64,000 bases of DNA from an uncultured Paracoccaceae bacterium (GCA_947494675.1 CANLVP010000001.1:1302001-1366000), one strand, 5' to 3'. Numbered from the stretch's first letter, positions 42,525 through 50,768 are shown. Numbers and translations: made by a program. The notes: generated by a model not told the origin, from the letters alone.

Positions 42525-42662
42525 GTGAGGTGGGTGTTGGCGGGTGCGAGGGCTTTGGTCCTAGGAATAGGGAATAAGGGACAGATCAGCCCCCTGAGAG
42601 TTTTTCGAAATGAAAAATCGCGGTGTCCGACGATGACGCGGATCAGGTCGCCAATTTGCGAA

Positions 42663-43292
42663 TCACGTCCGGGCCCAGGGCCGTTCAACCAGCGCGGTGC
42701 GGTTGGTGTCCTTGACGTAGGACGCGATCAGACGGTCAATCGCGCTGCGCGCCAAACGGCTGTGATCGCGCGAATAACCAAGGCTGGCGACAAAGCTCCA
42801 ATGGGCGTGCATCAGCGACACGAAGACGAACGACAATTCCTCGCAGGCTTGCCCGTCCAATTCGGGGTGAGCGATGGCAAGCTCGTGGATGATCACTTGC
42901 CCCAGGGTCTTGTATTGATCGCACAGCCGGTCCTTGAGCGCGTCTGACCCCACCGCATAGGCCAAGAGGGAATCGTAGGCCTCTAGGTTGTCGGGCATCG
43001 GATGGCCGTCCGCGAGATCGAAAAAAAAATCGAGGAAGAATTCCAATCGCTTGACCTGAGAGACCTCGACAATGCCTGCGACAAGGATTTCGCGGTAGCC
43101 GTTACCCAGATAATCGCAAAGCGCCACGATCAGCGCGTCCATGTCGGCGTAGTAGTATCGCACCAATTGCCGCGACAGGTCGGCTTTGGACGCGATGGCC
43201 TCGAACGACAGGGATTGAATCCCGTTATCGCGGATCAGCGCTGTGGCGGCATTGAGGATTTGGGCTTTCTTGTCTTGAGAGGTGTCGTTCAT
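42663..43292 (-). CDS. TetR-family transcriptional regulator
   Basis: A 209-residue regulator. The N-terminal helix-turn-helix is ILNAATALIRDNGIQSLSFEAIASKADLSRQLVRYYYADMDALI (quoted in parts over residues 11-55). The ligand-binding C-terminal domain is distinct from that of the next TetR gene. ATG 43292 is chosen over a longer open frame. The target is unknown. It reads in the same direction as, and directly downstream of, the RutR-like gene, so the two may share a transcript. Confidence 0.88.
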   Translation of the reverse strand: MNDTSQDKKAQILNAATALIRDNGIQSLSFEAIASKADLSRQLVRYYYADMDALIVALCDYLGNGYREILVAGIVEVSQVKRLEFFLDFFFDLADGHPMPDNLEAYDSLLAYAVGSDALKDRLCDQYKTLGQVIIHELAIAHPELDGQACEELSFVFVSLMHAHWSFVASLGYSRDHSRLARSAIDRLIASYVKDTNRTALVERPWART

Positions 43293-43403
43293 CGGGGCAC
43301 TCGCAAACGGGATGACTGAAATAGGGTCGCAGAGATTTGGTCTAATCCCCAAAGTCTACCTATCGCGGCCCCAAAATGAAGCCCCCGTACAAATCGGCCG
43401 CTC

Positions 43404-44012
43404 TTAGCCCGGCAGCAGACGCGCCCGCAGCAACCCATCAAGATGCGCGCCCGCGTCTGCGTACCAGTCATCTTTGCCCAGAACCGCACGGACCTGCACG
43501 TCAAAATCGGCATAATGCTGCGTCAGCGACCAGATCGAAAAGATCAGGTGATGCGGGTCCACGTCGGCGATCTTGCCTGCCGCCGCCCAGCCCCGGATCA
43601 CAACCGCTTTTTCGTCAACCAGCTTGCGCAGATCACCCGACAAATGCCCCGCGATATGCGGCGCACCTTGCAGGATTTCATTGGCAAAAAGGCGGCTTTC
43701 ACGCGGGTAATCGCGCGACATTTCCAGCTTGCGCATGGCGTAGGACATGATCTCTTCTATCGGGTCGCCATCCGCATTCATGGCGATCAGCGGGTCCAGC
43801 CACGTGTCCAGCAACCGTTCCAGCAGCGCGGTGTAAATCGCGTCCTTGGAGGGGAAATAATACAGCAGATTTGGCTTTGACAGCCCTGCGGCCTCGGCGA
43901 TTTGATCCAAGGTCGATCCGCGAAAGCCGAACTGCGAAAACGTATCCAGCCCGGCGGTCAGAATGGCGGCGCGGTTCTTGGCCTGAATACGGGTCTGTGG
44001 CTTGTCGCTCAT
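43404..44012 (-). CDS. rutR: RutR-like TetR-family regulator
   Basis: A 202-residue TetR regulator whose sequence fits RutR, the pyrimidine-responsive repressor: TRIQAKNRAAILTAGLDTFSQFGFRG, GSTLDQIAEAAGLSKPNLLYYF, SKDAIYTALLERLLDTWLDPL and SRLFANEILQGAPHIAGHL. ATG 44012 is chosen. It is divergent from the pyrimidine catabolic operon. An exact 16-base RutR operator lies in the 168-base gap, so autoregulation and control of the operon are likely. In E. coli RutR binds uracil or thymine and leaves DNA, and the same is inferred here. Confidence 0.85.
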   Translation of the reverse strand: MSDKPQTRIQAKNRAAILTAGLDTFSQFGFRGSTLDQIAEAAGLSKPNLLYYFPSKDAIYTALLERLLDTWLDPLIAMNADGDPIEEIMSYAMRKLEMSRDYPRESRLFANEILQGAPHIAGHLSGDLRKLVDEKAVVIRGWAAAGKIADVDPHHLIFSIWSLTQHYADFDVQVRAVLGKDDWYADAGAHLDGLLRARLLPG

Positions 44013-44135
44013 ATCTTGCTTGCCCGTTTTTTGTGCGCCGCACCGCGCGTGAAAAGATGTTCGCCCGAAATCGCAGCGAATGCCAAGACTTTGCGCGTGA
44101 AACTTGACTGGTCTCATTCCTCTGTTAGCGTTCGT

Positions 44136-44151
44136 TTGACCAGTTGGTCAA
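44136..44151. promoter_or_regulatory. RutR operator TTGACCAGTTGGTCAA
   Basis: A perfect 16-base match to the E. coli RutR box TTGACCA-NN-TGGTCAA. It lies 30 bases before the amidohydrolase ATG, between the rutR-like gene and the pyrimidine operon. A half-site-like TTGACTGGTC sits 33 bases upstream. Position suggests repression of the operon in the absence of pyrimidines. Confidence 0.85.
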
Positions 44152-44180
44152 ATCAAGAATTGCGGATCGGGGGATGAGTG

Positions 44181-45431
44181 ATGGCAGCACCGGGTGAGAA
44201 CCTCAGGATCAATGGCGACCGGCTCTGGGACAGCCTGATGGAGATGGCCAAGATCGGCCCCGGCATCGCGGGCGGCAACAACCGCCAGACCCTGACGGAC
44301 GAAGACAGCGAAGGCCGCCACCTTTTTTCCGATTGGTGCAAGGCCGCTGGCATGACCATGGGCGTTGATGAGATTGGCAATATGTTCGCCCGCCGCGATG
44401 GCACCGACCCTGATGCCCTGCCGGTCTACGTCGGCAGCCACCTCGACACGCAGCCCACGGGCGGCAAATACGATGGTGTCTTGGGTGTGCTGGGCGGGCT
44501 TGAGATCATCCGCACGATGAACGACCTCGACATCAAGACCAAGCACCCCATCGTGGTGACAAACTGGACCAATGAAGAGGGCACGCGCTACGCTCCCGCC
44601 ATGCTCGCCTCTGGTGTTTTTGCGGGCAAACATACGCTTGATTGGGCCAATGACCGCGTCGATGCAGACGGTAAACGCTTTGGGGATGAGCTTGAGCGGA
44701 TCGGCTGGAAAGGCCCCGAAAAGGTCGGTGACCGCAAGATGCACGCTTTCTTTGAGTTGCACATCGAACAAGGCCCGATCCTCGAGGCTGAAGGCAAAGA
44801 CATCGGTGTTGTGACCCACGGACAGGGCCTGCGCTGGATCGAATGCACGGTGGTTGGCAAGGAAAGCCACACCGGGTCGACGCCGATGCACATGCGCAAG
44901 AATGCGGGCCGTGGCCTCGCGCTCATCACCGAGCTGGTCCACGAGATCGCGATGAAGAACCAGCCCAATGCGGTGGGTGCGATCGGCCACATCGACGTCT
45001 ACCCCAACAGCCGCAACATCATCCCCGGCAAGGTGGTCTTTACCGTCGATATGCGCACCCACCTGCTGGATAAGCTCAATGGTATGGTGGACGAATTGAT
45101 GGCCCGCGCCCCGGCCCTTTGTGCCGATATCGGCGTTGAATTCTCCTGCGAAATCGTCGGCCAATTCGACCCGCCCGCCTTTGACGAAGGCTGCGTGGGG
45201 GCCGTGCGCGACGCCGCCGAACGGCTGGGCTATTCCCACATGGATATCGTATCCGGCGCGGGCCACGACGCCTGCTGGATCAACGACATCTACCCCACCG
45301 CCATGGTCATGTGCCCCTGCGTGGACGGGCTGTCGCACAACGAGGCCGAGGAGATTTCCAAAGAATGGGCCATGGCCGGAGCCGACGTGCTGATGCACGC
45401 GGTCATTGAAACGGCGGAGGTTGTGTCATGA
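44181..45431 (+). CDS. Zn-dependent amidohydrolase (beta-ureidopropionase / N-carbamoyl amino acid hydrolase)
   Basis: A 416-residue M20-type hydrolase of the hydantoinase/carbamoylase group. Metal residues are in VYVGSHLDTQPTGGKYDG, NWTNEEGTRY and HIEQGPILE, with TGSTPMHMRKNAG and SGAGHDACW later. In this context it should cleave N-carbamoyl-beta-alanine or its methyl derivative to beta-amino acid, CO2 and ammonia, the last step of reductive pyrimidine catabolism. ATG 44181 is used, with a GTG immediately upstream as alternative. It overlaps a small lipoprotein gene by four bases. Confidence 0.9.
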   Translation: MAAPGENLRINGDRLWDSLMEMAKIGPGIAGGNNRQTLTDEDSEGRHLFSDWCKAAGMTMGVDEIGNMFARRDGTDPDALPVYVGSHLDTQPTGGKYDGVLGVLGGLEIIRTMNDLDIKTKHPIVVTNWTNEEGTRYAPAMLASGVFAGKHTLDWANDRVDADGKRFGDELERIGWKGPEKVGDRKMHAFFELHIEQGPILEAEGKDIGVVTHGQGLRWIECTVVGKESHTGSTPMHMRKNAGRGLALITELVHEIAMKNQPNAVGAIGHIDVYPNSRNIIPGKVVFTVDMRTHLLDKLNGMVDELMARAPALCADIGVEFSCEIVGQFDPPAFDEGCVGAVRDAAERLGYSHMDIVSGAGHDACWINDIYPTAMVMCPCVDGLSHNEAEEISKEWAMAGADVLMHAVIETAEVVS

Positions 45432-45658
45432 TCAGACGAAAAACTACACTCGTGGTGTCGTGCCTCCTCCTCGCCGCTTGCGGCGACCGTGATGCACCGT
45501 TGAACCCCGGCCTCCCCGGCATTGTGGTCGAGCAACTCCCGCTTGGCGTCAGCCTCGACACCGTCGGCCGCGACACCAACGGCTGCTTTTTCTATTCCCA
45601 GAACGGGTCCGTTTTTGTCGTCACTGACGACCTCGGCGCGCCGATCTGTTTGCCCTGA
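45428..45658 (+). CDS. Small lipoprotein in the pyrimidine operon (76 aa)
   Basis: A basic n-region and lipobox (MIRRKTTLVVSCLLLAAC) predict a lipid anchor at Cys18. The mature part is under 60 residues and includes GIVVEQLPLGVSLDTVGRDT and CFFYSQNGSVFVVT, with a Cys near the end (PICLP). No known family. Starts in the stop of the amidohydrolase gene (ATGA) and ends 15 bases before the dihydropyrimidinase gene. It is therefore co-expressed with pyrimidine breakdown, but I cannot assign a role. Different in sequence from the two lipoproteins downstream. Confidence 0.75.
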   Translation: MIRRKTTLVVSCLLLAACGDRDAPLNPGLPGIVVEQLPLGVSLDTVGRDTNGCFFYSQNGSVFVVTDDLGAPICLP

Positions 45659-45673
45659 ACAAAGGAGAACGCC

Positions 45674-47128
45674 ATGACTAAGGTCATCAAGAACGGCACA
45701 ATCGTCACCCATGATCTGACCTACAAGGCCGACGTGCTGATCGACGGCGGCAAGATCATTGAGATCGGGATGGCCTTGACGGGGGATGAGGAACTCGACG
45801 CGACCGGTTGCTACGTGATGCCCGGCGGTATTGACCCCCATGTGCACCTTGAGATGCCGTTTATGGGCACCTATTCGACGGATGATTTCGAAAGCGGCAC
45901 GCGCGCCGGGCTGGCCGGTGGCACCACGATGGTGGTGGATTTCTGTCTGCCCAATCAGGGCGAAAGCCTGCTGGACGCGATCAAGCGCTGGGACAACAAA
46001 TCGACCCGCGCCAACTGCGACTATTCGTTCCACATGGCCGTCACTTGGTGGGGCGAGCAGGTGTTCAACGACATGAAAACCGTGATCGAAGAGCGCGGGA
46101 TCAACACCTTCAAGCACTTCCTTGCTTACAAAGGCGCGTTGATGGTCAACGATGATGAGCTTTTCGCCAGCTTCAACCGCCTGTCCGAACTCGGCGGCAT
46201 CGCGATGGTCCATGCCGAGAACGGCGATGTGGTAGCAGAGCTATCCGCCAAGCTGCTGGCCGAGGGCAACACCGGGCCAGAAGCGCACGCCTATTCCCGC
46301 CCGCCACAGGTCGAAGGCGAGGCGACAAACCGCGCCATCATGATCGCTGATATGGCGGGCGTGCCGCTTTACGTGGTGCATACCTCTTGCGAGGAAAGCC
46401 ACGAGGCGATCCGCCGTGCACGCCAGCAAGGCAAGCGCGTCTGGGGTGAGCCGCTGATCCAGCACCTGACGCTGGACGAGTCTGAGTATTTCAACAAAGA
46501 TTGGGACCACGCAGCACGCCGCGTTATGTCGCCCCCTTTCCGCAACAAGCAGCATCAGGACAGCCTTTGGGCAGGCCTGCAATCAGGGTCGCTCAGCGTT
46601 GTGGCGACGGACCACTGCGCCTTTACCACCGACCAGAAACGCTTTGGCGTGGGCGATTTTACCAAAATCCCCAATGGCACCGGCGGTCTGGAAGACCGGA
46701 TGCCGATGCTCTGGACCTACGGCGTGGCCACGGGGCGGCTGACGATGAACGAATTTGTCGCCGTGACCTCGACCAATATCGCGAAGATCCTGAACTGCTA
46801 TCCCCAGAAGGGGGCGGTGATGGTCGGCGCAGACGCCGATCTGGTGGTCTGGGACCCCGAGAAATCCAAGACGATCAGCGCAGGCGCGCAGCAATCGGCC
46901 ATCGACTACAACGTGTTCGAGGGCAAAAAAGTGAAGGGCCTGCCCCGCTTCACCCTGACCCGCGGACACGTGGCAATCCACGACGGCGAGGTCCGCACCC
47001 AAGAGGGCCACGGCAAATTCGTGAAACGCGAGGGGAATACGCCCGTGAACCAAGCGCTGTCTTCGTGGAAAGAGCTGACGTCACCGCAACCGGTGAAACG
47101 GACCGGTATCCCGGCGAGTGGGGTCTAG
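45674..47128 (+). CDS. hydA: Dihydropyrimidinase (D-hydantoinase)
   Basis: A 484-residue cyclic amidohydrolase that opens dihydrouracil or dihydrothymine to N-carbamoyl-beta-amino acid. Metal ligands are GGIDPHVHLEMPFMG (about residues 54-68), the carbamylated lysine in FKHFLAYKGALMV, MVHAENGDVV, YVVHTSCEESHEAI and VVATDHCAFTTDQK. AAGGAGA precedes the start. Length and motifs are canonical. It lies between two small lipoprotein genes. Pyrimidine substrate preference follows from the operon, not from residues. Confidence 0.95.
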   Translation: MTKVIKNGTIVTHDLTYKADVLIDGGKIIEIGMALTGDEELDATGCYVMPGGIDPHVHLEMPFMGTYSTDDFESGTRAGLAGGTTMVVDFCLPNQGESLLDAIKRWDNKSTRANCDYSFHMAVTWWGEQVFNDMKTVIEERGINTFKHFLAYKGALMVNDDELFASFNRLSELGGIAMVHAENGDVVAELSAKLLAEGNTGPEAHAYSRPPQVEGEATNRAIMIADMAGVPLYVVHTSCEESHEAIRRARQQGKRVWGEPLIQHLTLDESEYFNKDWDHAARRVMSPPFRNKQHQDSLWAGLQSGSLSVVATDHCAFTTDQKRFGVGDFTKIPNGTGGLEDRMPMLWTYGVATGRLTMNEFVAVTSTNIAKILNCYPQKGAVMVGADADLVVWDPEKSKTISAGAQQSAIDYNVFEGKKVKGLPRFTLTRGHVAIHDGEVRTQEGHGKFVKREGNTPVNQALSSWKELTSPQPVKRTGIPASGV

Positions 47129-47132
47129 CGAC

Positions 47133-47516
47133 ATGGGGCGCTTGCCACTCGCGATCATTTTCGGCGTGACCCTTGCGGCCTGTACGCCGCAGCAGGACTT
47201 GTTCCGCATGACGCTGGTTCTTTCGAACGCCAACGAAAGCGAAGTCTTTTTGGGTGAAGCGGCTGGCCCCCCGAATGACCGAGGCGCGTTTGTGATTGTG
47301 TCGCGCGAAGGCGTCGTCTGTGAAGGGTTCTATCTCTTGTCGGACCCAACAAAAGGTGAGGCAATCGCACGTTGTGAAGACGGGCGCACTGGTGAGTTCA
47401 GGTTTTCCTCTGAAGGTCGTGTCGCGACGATTTCTGGCACGATAGGCGGCGAGGCCTTTTCTGGTGGCGCTGTTGACAAAAGGATCGTCGAAGCTGCGTT
47501 GGCGGCGATCCGTTGA
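47133..47516 (+). CDS. Small lipoprotein with C-x-G ... C-x-D-G-x-T-G motif, first copy (127 aa)
   Basis: MGRLPLAIIFGVTLAAC predicts a lipid anchor at Cys17. The mature part contains VVCEGFYLLSDPTKGEA, then ARCEDGRTGEFRFSSEG, a spacing shared with the protein at 47689 (LRCSGEL, then LQCDNGETGDISM). I take the two as divergent paralogues forming a small beta barrel or sandwich with one conserved disulfide, although the fold is inferred. ATG 47133 is chosen over GTG 47118, which overlaps hydA. Its stop overlaps the start of a truncated ABC ATPase fragment (TGATG). Confidence 0.75.
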   Translation: MGRLPLAIIFGVTLAACTPQQDLFRMTLVLSNANESEVFLGEAAGPPNDRGAFVIVSREGVVCEGFYLLSDPTKGEAIARCEDGRTGEFRFSSEGRVATISGTIGGEAFSGGAVDKRIVEAALAAIR

Positions 47517-47674
47517 TGTCAAAGGCAGTAGATACAGTGATCCGCGCTGAGACCTTGGATCTGACCTTTCGGGTCAAAGACGGCCCTGTCGACGCACTCA
47601 AAGACGCCCGCATTGAGACTGGCGGCCGTTCTATGGGTGTGGCCCGTGCCTGCGGCAGTATTGGTTTGATATGA
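47516..47674 (+). pseudogene. Truncated ABC ATPase N-terminus (52 codons)
   Basis: Frame beginning ATG 47516 reads MSKAVDTVIRAETLDLTFRV, then KDGPVDALKDARIETGG, then an unrelated tail to TGA 47674. The first 35 residues align with the N-terminus of the full ATPase at 48058 (VVKASALDLTFQTNDGPVHALKDVNLEIG). The alignment stops just before Walker A, so it cannot bind ATP. It is a degraded partial copy of the same gene, separated from the intact one by a lipoprotein gene. It keeps overlap-type junctions on both sides, so the ribosome may still pass through it. Confidence 0.75.
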
Positions 47675-47688
47675 AAGAGAGCCAAAAA

Positions 47689-48051
47689 ATGAAGCGTGTA
47701 AGCCTCTCGGTCGGATTGCTCCTGATTATTGGTTGTGCCCAGCCGACGGATAGATCGGTCACCCTGCGGTCAGACGATGGGTCTGTTTCGTTTCAGGGCA
47801 CGGCGACTGAGACGACGAATGGCATGTGGACCCTCGCACTGTCGGCGCCGTCAGGTCTGCGGTGCAGCGGGGAATTGGCGCTCAACACCGATCTGTTGCC
47901 GAGCGGTGCAACCCGGCGCCAGATCGAAGGGCCGTTGCAATGCGACAACGGTGAGACCGGAGATATCTCGATGTTGTTTAATTTGCATCGCGGCGCAGGT
48001 GTCGCGGACATTGGTGGGCGGAGCTATTTGGCCGTCATTTCGGATCGTTGA
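47689..48051 (+). CDS. Small lipoprotein with C-x-G ... C-x-N-G-x-T-G motif, second copy (120 aa)
   Basis: MKRVSLSVGLLLIIGC predicts a lipid anchor at Cys16. The mature part contains VTLRSDDGSVSFQG, LRCSGELALNTDL, PLQCDNGETGDISMLF and GVADIGGRSYLAVIS. The cysteine/glycine pattern resembles the lipoprotein at 47133. ATG 47689 is preferred, with GAGAG upstream. The longer start at 47671 overlaps the end of the ATPase fragment. No known family. It ends six bases before the GTG start of the intact ABC ATPase, so it belongs to the same operon. Confidence 0.72.
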   Translation: MKRVSLSVGLLLIIGCAQPTDRSVTLRSDDGSVSFQGTATETTNGMWTLALSAPSGLRCSGELALNTDLLPSGATRRQIEGPLQCDNGETGDISMLFNLHRGAGVADIGGRSYLAVISDR

Positions 48052-48057
48052 GGCGTC

Positions 48058-48867
48058 GTGGATACTGAACAAGACAAAAATAAGATGCGTGAACAAAGCG
48101 TTGTGAAAGCGTCCGCCCTCGACCTGACCTTCCAAACCAACGACGGGCCAGTTCACGCGCTGAAAGACGTGAACCTTGAGATTGGGAAGGGTGAGTTTGT
48201 TTCCTTCATCGGTCCCTCGGGCTGTGGCAAGACGACGTTCCTGCGCTGCATCGCGGGGTTGGAACAGCCGACAGGCGGGGAAATCTCTGTCAATGGCATG
48301 ACGCCGGATGAGGCGCGCAAGGCGCGTGCTTATGGCTATGTGTTTCAGGCCGCCGGGCTTTATCCATGGCGGACGATTGGCGGCAATATCAAGCTGCCGC
48401 TTGAGATCATGGGGTTTTCCAAGGCTGAGCAGAACGAACGGGTGACGCGGGTGCTGGAGCTGGTCGATCTGGCCGGCTTTGAAAAGAAATACCCGTGGCA
48501 ATTGTCCGGCGGGATGCAGCAGCGGGCGAGCATTGCGCGGGCGCTGGCCTTTGATGCGGATATTCTGCTGATGGATGAACCGTTCGGGGCGCTGGATGAG
48601 ATCGTGCGCGATCATCTGAATGAACAGCTTCTGGCGCTTTGGGCGCGCACCGAAAAGACCATTGGCTTTGTGACCCATTCGATCCCCGAGGCGGTCTATC
48701 TGAGCACCAAGATCGTCGTCATGTCGCCCCGGCCCGGACGGATCACCGATGTGATCGACAGCCCGCTGCCGAAGGAGCGGCCTTTGGACATCCGCGACAG
48801 CCCAGAGTTCATCGAGATCGCGCATCGGGTGCGGGATGGTTTGCGCGCGGGGCACATTGATGAGTGA
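48058..48867 (+). CDS. ABC importer ATPase (nitrate/taurine/pyrimidine-type family)
   Basis: A 269-residue ATP-binding subunit with Walker A FIGPSGCGKTTFLR, Q-loop YVFQAAGLYPW, signature LSGGMQQRASIARAL, Walker B DILLMDEPFGALDE and the H-loop VTHSIPEAVYL. This sequence group energises importers of sulfonates, nitrate and pyrimidine-like compounds. Start is GTG 48058 or ATG 48085. Together with two permeases and a binding protein in this operon it should import uracil, thymine or a hydantoin-like compound. That substrate is inferred from the catabolic genes. Confidence 0.92.
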   Translation: MDTEQDKNKMREQSVVKASALDLTFQTNDGPVHALKDVNLEIGKGEFVSFIGPSGCGKTTFLRCIAGLEQPTGGEISVNGMTPDEARKARAYGYVFQAAGLYPWRTIGGNIKLPLEIMGFSKAEQNERVTRVLELVDLAGFEKKYPWQLSGGMQQRASIARALAFDADILLMDEPFGALDEIVRDHLNEQLLALWARTEKTIGFVTHSIPEAVYLSTKIVVMSPRPGRITDVIDSPLPKERPLDIRDSPEFIEIAHRVRDGLRAGHIDE

Positions 48868-48987
48868 CCTGCGCGTCCTTCCACCGGTGGGCCCGCCCGC
48901 CTCCCCCTCGGGGAAACCCCTCTGCCAGAGGGGGCGCCGCTGCGCGGCGCAGGGCCATGTGGAAACCAATCCAAGCCGGGGCTGCAC
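48868..48987. repeat. Hairpin-rich spacer between ATPase and permease genes
   Basis: A 120-base gap with no convincing gene. It holds CCCCTC-TGCC-AGAGGGG at 48917-48934 and GCGCCGC-TGC-GCGGCGC at 48934-48950, plus GGGCCCGCCC-type palindromes before them. It looks like an inserted extragenic repeat that splits the otherwise tight ABC operon. It could reduce read-through into the permease genes. Confidence 0.55.
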
Positions 48988-49938
48988 ATGAGGGGCAGCT
49001 TTGGACCCATCTTGCTGATTTTGGCGGGGCTCGTTGCGCTATGGTATGCCGCAGCGGTGCAGATGAACGTCAAAGAGGTTCTGACCCAAGCCGAACGGGA
49101 CGGCGCGGTAATTACGCCTGCCTCGGCCGCTGAACGGCGCGATGCCGGTCGCTGGGGTCTGGTCTTTGGCAATCTGGAGCATTTGGGGGCGACATGGTCG
49201 TCCGAACGGTCGCGCTTGCCTGCTCCACATCAGGTTGTGGCCGAACTGTGGGACAGCACTTGGGTCGAAGAAACCACCGGGCGGCGCGGGATCGTGCGGT
49301 CTGGCAGCCTGTCGAACCGGTCCTTGGTCTATCACGGTGGGGTCACGCTGGGGGCCACGGCGCTGGGCTTTGTGATTGGCGCGTTGGCCGGGGTCCTTTT
49401 GGCCGTGGGCATCGTCTACAGCCGCGTGATGGACATGAGCGTGATGCCCTGGGCGATCATTTCCCAGACCATCCCCATCGTGGCCCTCGCCCCGATGATT
49501 ATCGTGGTGCTCTATTCGATTGGCCTGCCGGGGCTTTTCGCCAAGGCCGTGATCAGCGCTTATTTGTCGTTCTTTCCGGTAGTTGTGGGCATGGTGAAGG
49601 GGCTACGCGCGCCCGACCACATGCAACTTGACCTGATGCGGACCTATAGCGCCAGCAAGTCTGACACCTTTTGGAAGCTGCGTTTGCCAGCCTCGGTGCC
49701 TTACCTTTTTGCCTCGCTCAAGATCGGGATTGCGGCATCGCTGGTGGGCGCGATTGTCGGTGAACTGCCGGTGCAGCGGGGCGGCCTTGGGGCGCGGATG
49801 CTGGGCGGCAGCTATTATGGCCAGACCGAGCAGATCTGGGCCGCACTCTTTGTGGCGGCCCTGCTTGCGGCGATGCTGGTCTGGTTCATTGGCTGGGTTG
49901 AGCGGCGCACGTTACATGCGATGGGGGTGCAGCCATGA
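48988..49938 (+). CDS. ABC importer permease, first of two
   Basis: A 316-residue permease with an N-terminal helix (GPILLILAGLVALWYAAAV), about 90 periplasmic residues, then the core: VTLGATALGFVIGALAGVLLA, MPWAIISQTIPIVALAPMIIV, VISAYLSFFPVVVGMVKGLR and the EAA-like loop YSASKSDTFWKLRLPASVPYLF. The periplasmic insertion (about residues 25-110) is longer than in most relatives. It overlaps the second permease by four bases. It should pair with it as a heterodimer. Confidence 0.9.
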   Translation: MRGSFGPILLILAGLVALWYAAAVQMNVKEVLTQAERDGAVITPASAAERRDAGRWGLVFGNLEHLGATWSSERSRLPAPHQVVAELWDSTWVEETTGRRGIVRSGSLSNRSLVYHGGVTLGATALGFVIGALAGVLLAVGIVYSRVMDMSVMPWAIISQTIPIVALAPMIIVVLYSIGLPGLFAKAVISAYLSFFPVVVGMVKGLRAPDHMQLDLMRTYSASKSDTFWKLRLPASVPYLFASLKIGIAASLVGAIVGELPVQRGGLGARMLGGSYYGQTEQIWAALFVAALLAAMLVWFIGWVERRTLHAMGVQP

Positions 49939-50768
49939 TGGTGCTGGCAGCCCTGTTCATCTGGGTCGCGGCCTGGGCGTTGAATGTACGGTTGGCCGCC
50001 ATGGGGCGGACGCTTCTGGTGCCGCTGATCTTTGGCCTGACGATCATTGTGGTCTGGCAGTTGCTGGTGCGCGGACTTGGTGTTGATCGGGTAATCCTGC
50101 CCGCCCCGACAGAGGTCGCCGCGACATTCGCCGACAATATCCCGACGCTTTGGGCGGACTTTGTGCAGACGATCCTGAAAGGCGCCTTGGGCGGCTACCT
50201 CATGGGTGTGATCGCCGCATTGGTTGTCGCCGTGCTGGTGGATCGCTACGGGTTCTTGCAGCGCGGACTGATGCCGATTGCGAATTTCATGGCCGCCTTG
50301 CCAATCGTCGGCGTCGCCCCAATCATGGTGATGTGGTTCGGCTTTGACTGGCAGTCCAAGGCCGCAGTTGTCGTGATCATGGTGTTCTTTCCCATGTTGG
50401 TGAACACCGTGGCCGGGCTGGCCGATACCACCGCCATGCAGCGCGATCTGATGCGGACCTATGGCGCCAGCTATTTGCAAACGCTTTTCCGCCTACGCCT
50501 GCCTGCCGCCTTGCCGTTTATCTTCAATGGGCTGAAAATTGCGGCAACGCTGTCGCTTGTCGGGGCAATCGTTGCGGAATTCTTTGGCTCGCCGACGGTG
50601 GGCCTTGGTTTTCGGATCAACGCCTCGCTGGGGCAACTCAGCCTTGATATGGTCTGGGCTGTGATTGTTGTCGCAGCCCTTGCAGGCAGCCTGTTTTACG
50701 GGCTGCTGACCTTGGCCGAGCGGGCCCTGACATTCTGGCATCCATCACAACGGAGCCAACGACATTAA
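49935..50768 (+). CDS. ABC importer permease, second of two
   Basis: A 277-residue BPD-type permease with about six helices. Core segments are LKGALGGYLMGVIAALVVAVL, LMPIANFMAALPIVGVAPIMVMWFG and VVIMVFFPMLVNTVAGLADT. The coupling loop is YGASYLQTLFRLRLPAALPFIF and the end FFGSPTVGLGFRINASLGQLSL. It overlaps the first permease and precedes the binding-protein gene by 26 bases. Substrate follows the context of pyrimidine catabolism. Confidence 0.9.
   Translation: MMVLAALFIWVAAWALNVRLAAMGRTLLVPLIFGLTIIVVWQLLVRGLGVDRVILPAPTEVAATFADNIPTLWADFVQTILKGALGGYLMGVIAALVVAVLVDRYGFLQRGLMPIANFMAALPIVGVAPIMVMWFGFDWQSKAAVVVIMVFFPMLVNTVAGLADTTAMQRDLMRTYGASYLQTLFRLRLPAALPFIFNGLKIAATLSLVGAIVAEFFGSPTVGLGFRINASLGQLSLDMVWAVIVVAALAGSLFYGLLTLAERALTFWHPSQRSQRH

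Noticed and set aside
44104-44113. A second RutR site (TTGACTGGTC) upstream of the exact operator
   Set aside because: Only one half resembles the consensus and the other arm is missing. It may help binding but cannot be called a site.
47516-47674. A genuine regulatory small protein derived from the ATPase
   Set aside because: The part after residue 35 does not resemble any domain, Walker A is missing, and the simplest reading is a truncated duplicate. The point is left open only in the findings.
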